NCBI GenBank assembly: GCA_937928385.1
Contig: CALEZD010000032.1
Span: forward strand, 1-40,241
Length of the DNA stretch: 40,241 bases
Origin: an uncultured Bacteroidota bacterium
Lineage (GTDB): Bacteria; Bacteroidota; Bacteroidia; Chitinophagales; Chitinophagaceae
Direction: 5' to 3'
Shown: positions 40,158 through 40,241 of the stretch, in pieces
Layout: each line of letters opens with the position of its first letter
Position numbering within the stretch: position 1 is the stretch's first letter
Notes under the pieces: model-generated
Told to the model about the DNA's origin: nothing
The model's database searches: none
The model's input: the letters and a program-made list of their open reading frames with translations, nothing else
Translations under genes and position numbers: made by a program

Positions 40158-40185
40158 AAACACCCCCCGTTCCCGGGGGGTGTTT
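40158..40185 (+). terminator. Hairpin terminator after the small peptide gene
   Basis: A perfect 12-bp stem, AAACACCCCCCG (40158-40169) and CGGGGGGTGTTT (40174-40185), with a TTCC loop, followed by GCGTTTGTT. The T-rich 3' arm supports termination. Confidence 0.75.
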
Positions 40186-40241
40186 GCGTTTGTTACATAA
40201 GTTACCCAATAAGTAAGTAGTATATTATATTTTTGAAAAAT

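Overview
The window looks like a chromosomal piece of a member of the Bacteroidota, most likely a Chitinophagaceae-like lineage. The reasons are: two secreted proteins with C-terminal type IX secretion (T9SS) sorting domains, a PorW/SprE-like T9SS component, a TonB-dependent receptor with an N-terminal carboxypeptidase-regulatory-like domain, an efp-accB-accC cluster, a small Bacteroidota-type exosortase, and many promoters of the Bacteroidota form (TTTG, 19-21 bases, TAnnTTTG) a few bases upstream of start codons. No phage, transposase, CRISPR array or rRNA was seen.

Layout. 1-8.3 kb: tRNA-Ser(UGA), msrA lipoprotein, hutI, efp-accB-accC with a strong terminator, then a divergent pair (radical SAM protein / Y-family polymerase) around a palindrome-rich control region, then a cupin-ddpX lipoprotein pair on the minus strand. 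9-14.3 kb: a DUF3052 protein, a cysteine desulfurase preceded by a 12-unit octamer repeat array, and the most notable module of the window: HTTM (gamma-carboxylase-like) membrane protein, exosortase, small four-helix membrane protein, and a short secreted Asp/Asn repeat protein ending in an exosortase-type sorting tail (about 10.95-13.73 kb). 14.3-18.6 kb: cell-envelope sugar genes (waaA with an outer-membrane barrel gene; DegT aminotransferase with rfbC) and yajQ. 18.7-26.5 kb: a LamG-like T9SS cargo, an ABC-F ATPase, a 656-base intergenic stretch full of repeats and hairpins, and a 1381-residue T9SS-secreted beta-propeller/Ig protein whose 5' part contains captured repeat DNA. 26.5-32.5 kb: a minus-strand run relA/spoT, M32 carboxypeptidase, small membrane protein, rimM, trmD, rplS. 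32.6-40.2 kb: PorW/SprE-like protein with 22 eleven-residue repeats, TonB-dependent receptor, seven-helix membrane protein, and a 45-residue membrane peptide gene with its own promoter, A-rich leader and terminator.

How it fits together. Much of the window is ordinary housekeeping. Two surface-export routes are visible: T9SS (two cargos plus PorW/SprE) and a compact exosortase system with its probable substrate next door. The exosortase module, with a neighbour that keeps the residues equivalent to the catalytic Lys and His of vitamin-K-dependent gamma-carboxylase, is the best candidate for an undescribed system. Second in interest are the 8-bp tandem repeat arrays that sit, in the same orientation, directly upstream of the -7 element of two genes, and an EF-P that carries Arg32 instead of the usual modified lysine.
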